Assembly (NCBI RefSeq): GCF_000739875.1
Contig: NZ_BBJR01000049.1
Coordinates: 1-63,583 of the forward strand
Direction: 5' to 3'
Source of the DNA: Comamonas aquatica NBRC 14918
GTDB lineage: Bacteria; Pseudomonadota; Gammaproteobacteria; Burkholderiales; Burkholderiaceae_C
DNA: 63,583 nucleotides
A program made the translations under genes and the position numbers. Shown piece after piece: positions 62,174 through 63,583 of the stretch. Position 1 is the stretch's first letter. Each line of letters opens with the position of its first letter. Under the pieces are notes generated by a model. It did no database searches, had not been told where the DNA came from, and worked only from the letters and a program-made list of their open reading frames with translations.

Positions 62174-62201
62174 CTAGACAAAGTCTAGGGTTTACCCTAG
62201 A
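62174..62201. promoter_or_regulatory. Two overlapping dyads upstream of the putative sRNA
   Basis: CTAGAC-aaa-GTCTAG (62174-62188) overlaps TCTAGGGT-tt-ACCCTAGA (62184-62201). An AATATATACA stretch (62201-62210) follows and may be a -10 region. A tightly regulated promoter is likely. Confidence 0.55.
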
Positions 62202-62210
62202 ATATATACA

Positions 62211-62309
62211 TTGACCTGTTCTTCAGGTCCCCAGTTGTCTCCTTGGATCCTCTCGAAACCCCCGTTTCTTGGATCCCTTCAAGCCCGGTTTTTGACCGGG
62301 CTTTTTTTT
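62211..62309 (+). ncRNA. Putative small RNA of about 95 nt
   Basis: Three stem-loops follow the promoter-like tract: GACCTG/CAGGTC (62213-62229), GGATCC...GGATCC with inner GAAAC/GTTTC (62245-62276), and a terminator AAGCCCGGT/ACCGGGCTT with eight T residues (62281-62309). A single-stranded TGTCTCCTT between the first two could pair with Shine-Dalgarno regions. No coding frame fits. It could be an independent sRNA or the processed 3' end of the phasin message. Confidence 0.45.
62281..62309 (+). terminator. Terminator after phasin / putative sRNA
   Basis: Nine-base-pair stem AAGCCCGGT/ACCGGGCTT with a five-base loop and T8. Confidence 0.93.
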
Positions 62310-62388
62310 ACCCCTGCATTTGCGCATCGCGACCGATGTCCCTCCACGCACCTTGGGTGCTGGTATTTCGCTGTCACCGCTCTCATAA

Positions 62389-62404
62389 TTGACGTTTACG
62401 TCAA
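62389..62404. promoter_or_regulatory. LiuR-like operator
   Basis: TTGACGT-tt-ACGTCAA is a perfect dyad 20 bp before the next start codon. It resembles the sites of LiuR, a MerR-family regulator of branched-chain amino-acid and fatty-acid breakdown genes in proteobacteria. Confidence 0.55.
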
Positions 62405-62423
62405 CGAAATATAAGGAGCACAC

Positions 62424-63182
62424 ATGGACATCCAAGGCAAGGTCTTCATCGTCACGGGGGGCGCGTCCGGCTTGGGCGAAGGCACAGCACGCATGCTGGC
62501 CACCCATGGCGCCAAGGTGGTGGTGGCCGATATGCAGGCCGACAAGGGCCAGGCCGTCGCGGCAGAGATCAACGGCCGCTTCGTGCGCTGCGACGTCAGC
62601 AGCGAGGCCGATGGCCTGGCGGTGGTACAGCAAGCGACCGCACTGGGCAAGCTGATGGGTCTGGTGAACTGTGCAGGGATTGCTCCCGCCGAAAAGACTG
62701 TGGGCAAGCACGGCGCTCACAGCCTGGCGCTGTACCAGAAGGTGATCACGGTGAATCTGGTGGGTAGCTTCAACATGATCCGCCTGGCTGCAGAGGCCAT
62801 GAGCCAGAATGAACCCGAAGCCACGGGCGAGCGCGGCGTGCTGATCTCGACCGCCAGCGTGGCCGCCTATGACGGACAGATCGGCCAAGCGGCGTACGCG
62901 GCTTCCAAAGGCGGTGTGGTCGGCATGACCCTGCCGATTGCACGCGATCTGGCACGCAGCGGCATCCGCAACATGACGATTGCCCCGGGCATTTTTGGCA
63001 CCCCCATGCTGTTCGGCATGCCCCAGGAAGTCCAGGATGCCCTGGCTGCAGGCGTCCCCTTCCCCAGCCGCCTAGGCACCCCGCAAGACTACGCCAAGTT
63101 GGTGAAACACATCATTGAAAACGACATGCTCAATGGCGAAGTGATTCGCCTGGACGGCGCGATTCGCCTGGCTCCACGCTAA
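62424..63182 (+). CDS. SDR-family 3-hydroxyacyl-CoA dehydrogenase (type 2-like)
   Basis: The 252-residue protein starts [20 protein letters not shown], with TAAGGAG upstream. The cofactor loop is [10 protein letters not shown] and the catalytic set is Ser in [11 protein letters not shown] and Tyr/Lys in [16 protein letters not shown] is the conserved NAG-type motif. The pattern matches the HSD17B10-like 3-hydroxyacyl-CoA dehydrogenases used in isoleucine and fatty-acid breakdown, which fits the LiuR-like operator. Confidence 0.88.
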   Translation: MDIQGKVFIVTGGASGLGEGTARMLATHGAKVVVADMQADKGQAVAAEINGRFVRCDVSSEADGLAVVQQATALGKLMGLVNCAGIAPAEKTVGKHGAHSLALYQKVITVNLVGSFNMIRLAAEAMSQNEPEATGERGVLISTASVAAYDGQIGQAAYAASKGGVVGMTLPIARDLARSGIRNMTIAPGIFGTPMLFGMPQEVQDALAAGVPFPSRLGTPQDYAKLVKHIIENDMLNGEVIRLDGAIRLAPR

Positions 63183-63261
63183 TCGGCGCAAAGCGACAAC
63201 CCCAAAGCCTCTTGAATGAGGTTTGGGTTGCACAAAAATCGGCATCTCAGCTACAAAGCAA

Positions 63262-63293
63262 AAAGCCGCATTTATCGAAATAAATGCGGCTTT
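63262..63293 (-). terminator. Terminator after the tRNA pair
   Basis: AAAGCCGCATTTAT-cgaa-ATAAATGCGGCTTT, followed on the minus strand by TTGC. It lies 11 bp past the tRNA-Asp 3' end. Confidence 0.8.
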
Positions 63294-63303
63294 GGTATTT
63301 ATA

Positions 63304-63380
63304 TGGCGGAGTGGACGGGACTCGAACCCGCGACCCCCGGCGTGACAGGCCGGTATTCTAACCAACTGAACTACCACTCC
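63304..63380 (-). tRNA. tRNA-Asp (anticodon GUC)
   Basis: 77 nt, 5' GGAGTGG to 3' CCACTCCGCCA. The anticodon loop CCTGTCACG gives GTC. T-arm GGTTCGAGTCC, CCA encoded. Confidence 0.97.
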
Positions 63381-63430
63381 TGGCAGGAAGCTTTGCGACT
63401 GCTTTTTAGCAACATCAAGTGCTTCAAACT

Positions 63431-63506
63431 TGGCGACCCTACGGGGATTCGAACCCCGGTACTCACCGTGAAAGGGTGATGTCCTAGGCCTCTAGACGAT
63501 AGGGTC
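63431..63506 (-). tRNA. tRNA-Glu (anticodon UUC)
   Basis: 76 nt, 5' GACCCTA to 3' TAGGGTCGCCA. The anticodon loop CCTTTCACG gives TTC. It is 50 bp upstream of tRNA-Asp on the same strand and probably co-transcribed. Confidence 0.97.
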
Positions 63507-63525
63507 AAAACCTGGAATCGTTACC

Positions 63526-63566
63526 GATTAAAAAAGCGCCTTTAGTAAAAAGGCGCTTTTTTAATC
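63526..63566. terminator. Bidirectional terminator at the window edge
   Basis: GATTAAAAAAGCGCC faces GGCGCTTTTTTAATC. It separates the tRNA pair from whatever lies beyond the window. Confidence 0.85.
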
Positions 63567-63583
63567 AAGCGACTGACTGCAAC

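Overview
The window is a piece of a high-GC betaproteobacterial chromosome, most likely Comamonadaceae (Burkholderiales). The evidence is the gene order gph-ubiG / ompA / gyrA-serC-pheA-tyrA-aroA::cmk-rpsA-ihfB-lapA-lapB, the AroA-CMK fusion, a tmRNA tag reading ANDERFALAA, a second infA paralogue with a C-terminal extension, and small dispersed palindromes of the ATAGC...GCGC type. Genus cannot be fixed by eye.

Positions 1-18,300 are the integrase-proximal part of a lambda-like prophage inserted at the 3' end of ssrA (tmRNA, minus strand). The late genes lie beyond the left edge. The layout matches lambda. A leftward early operon starts at a Cro-like gene (4409) and runs through replication O-like and P-like genes, a RuvC-like resolvase and a zinc-knuckle nuclease-like gene. 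A CI-type S24 repressor (4481) starts a rightward operon with two ATGA-coupled passengers, a HipA-like kinase and a DUF3037 protein. Copies of one operator, TTAGC-N3-GCTAA, lie between cro and cI (three sites) and again at about 6.9 kb (two sites plus a half site), so they mark PR/PRM and PL. Rightward from PL come a 500-nt structured leader, many tiny genes, a TSPPY DNA methyltransferase facing a DGQHR-domain protein, a ScoMcrA-N/DUF3427/DUF3883 restriction-like protein, a PP-loop PAPS-reductase-family protein, an excisionase-like gene and the integrase. Several rightward genes are preceded by a GC hairpin, T-tract and Shine-Dalgarno unit. The PL operon therefore either reads through terminators or is a mosaic of cassettes.

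18.3-33.6 kb is conserved core: tmRNA, phosphoglycolate phosphatase, ubiquinone methyltransferase, an OmpA-family protein, GyrA, serine and aromatic amino-acid biosynthesis, CMP kinase, ribosomal protein S1, IHF-beta and the LapA/LapB LPS regulators. 33.6-42.7 kb is patchy. It holds a frameshifted EamA transporter, two identical tRNA-Pro(UGG) genes bracketing about 7.8 kb of accessory sequence (GFA protein, GGDEF protein, N-terminally short EAL protein, hypotheticals) and a phage-like microgene that is a close paralogue of one in the prophage.

42.7-63.6 kb is again mostly housekeeping: IF-1, an HPP-CBS membrane protein, phosphatidylserine decarboxylase, a ComEA-like protein, a six-gene Mrp antiporter operon with fused MrpA-MrpB, CrcB, a LOG-family protein, an MFS transporter, RmuC, a 2-hydroxyacid dehydrogenase, NhaD, PncB, a thioesterase, a phasin, a putative new sRNA, an SDR 3-hydroxyacyl-CoA dehydrogenase with a LiuR-like operator, and tRNA-Asp and tRNA-Glu.

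The most promising undescribed features are the repressor-linked HipA-like/DUF3037 operon, the structured PL leader with its terminator-laden operon, the microprotein family with a shared upstream box, the prophage's modification and restriction-like genes, and the sRNA behind the phasin gene.
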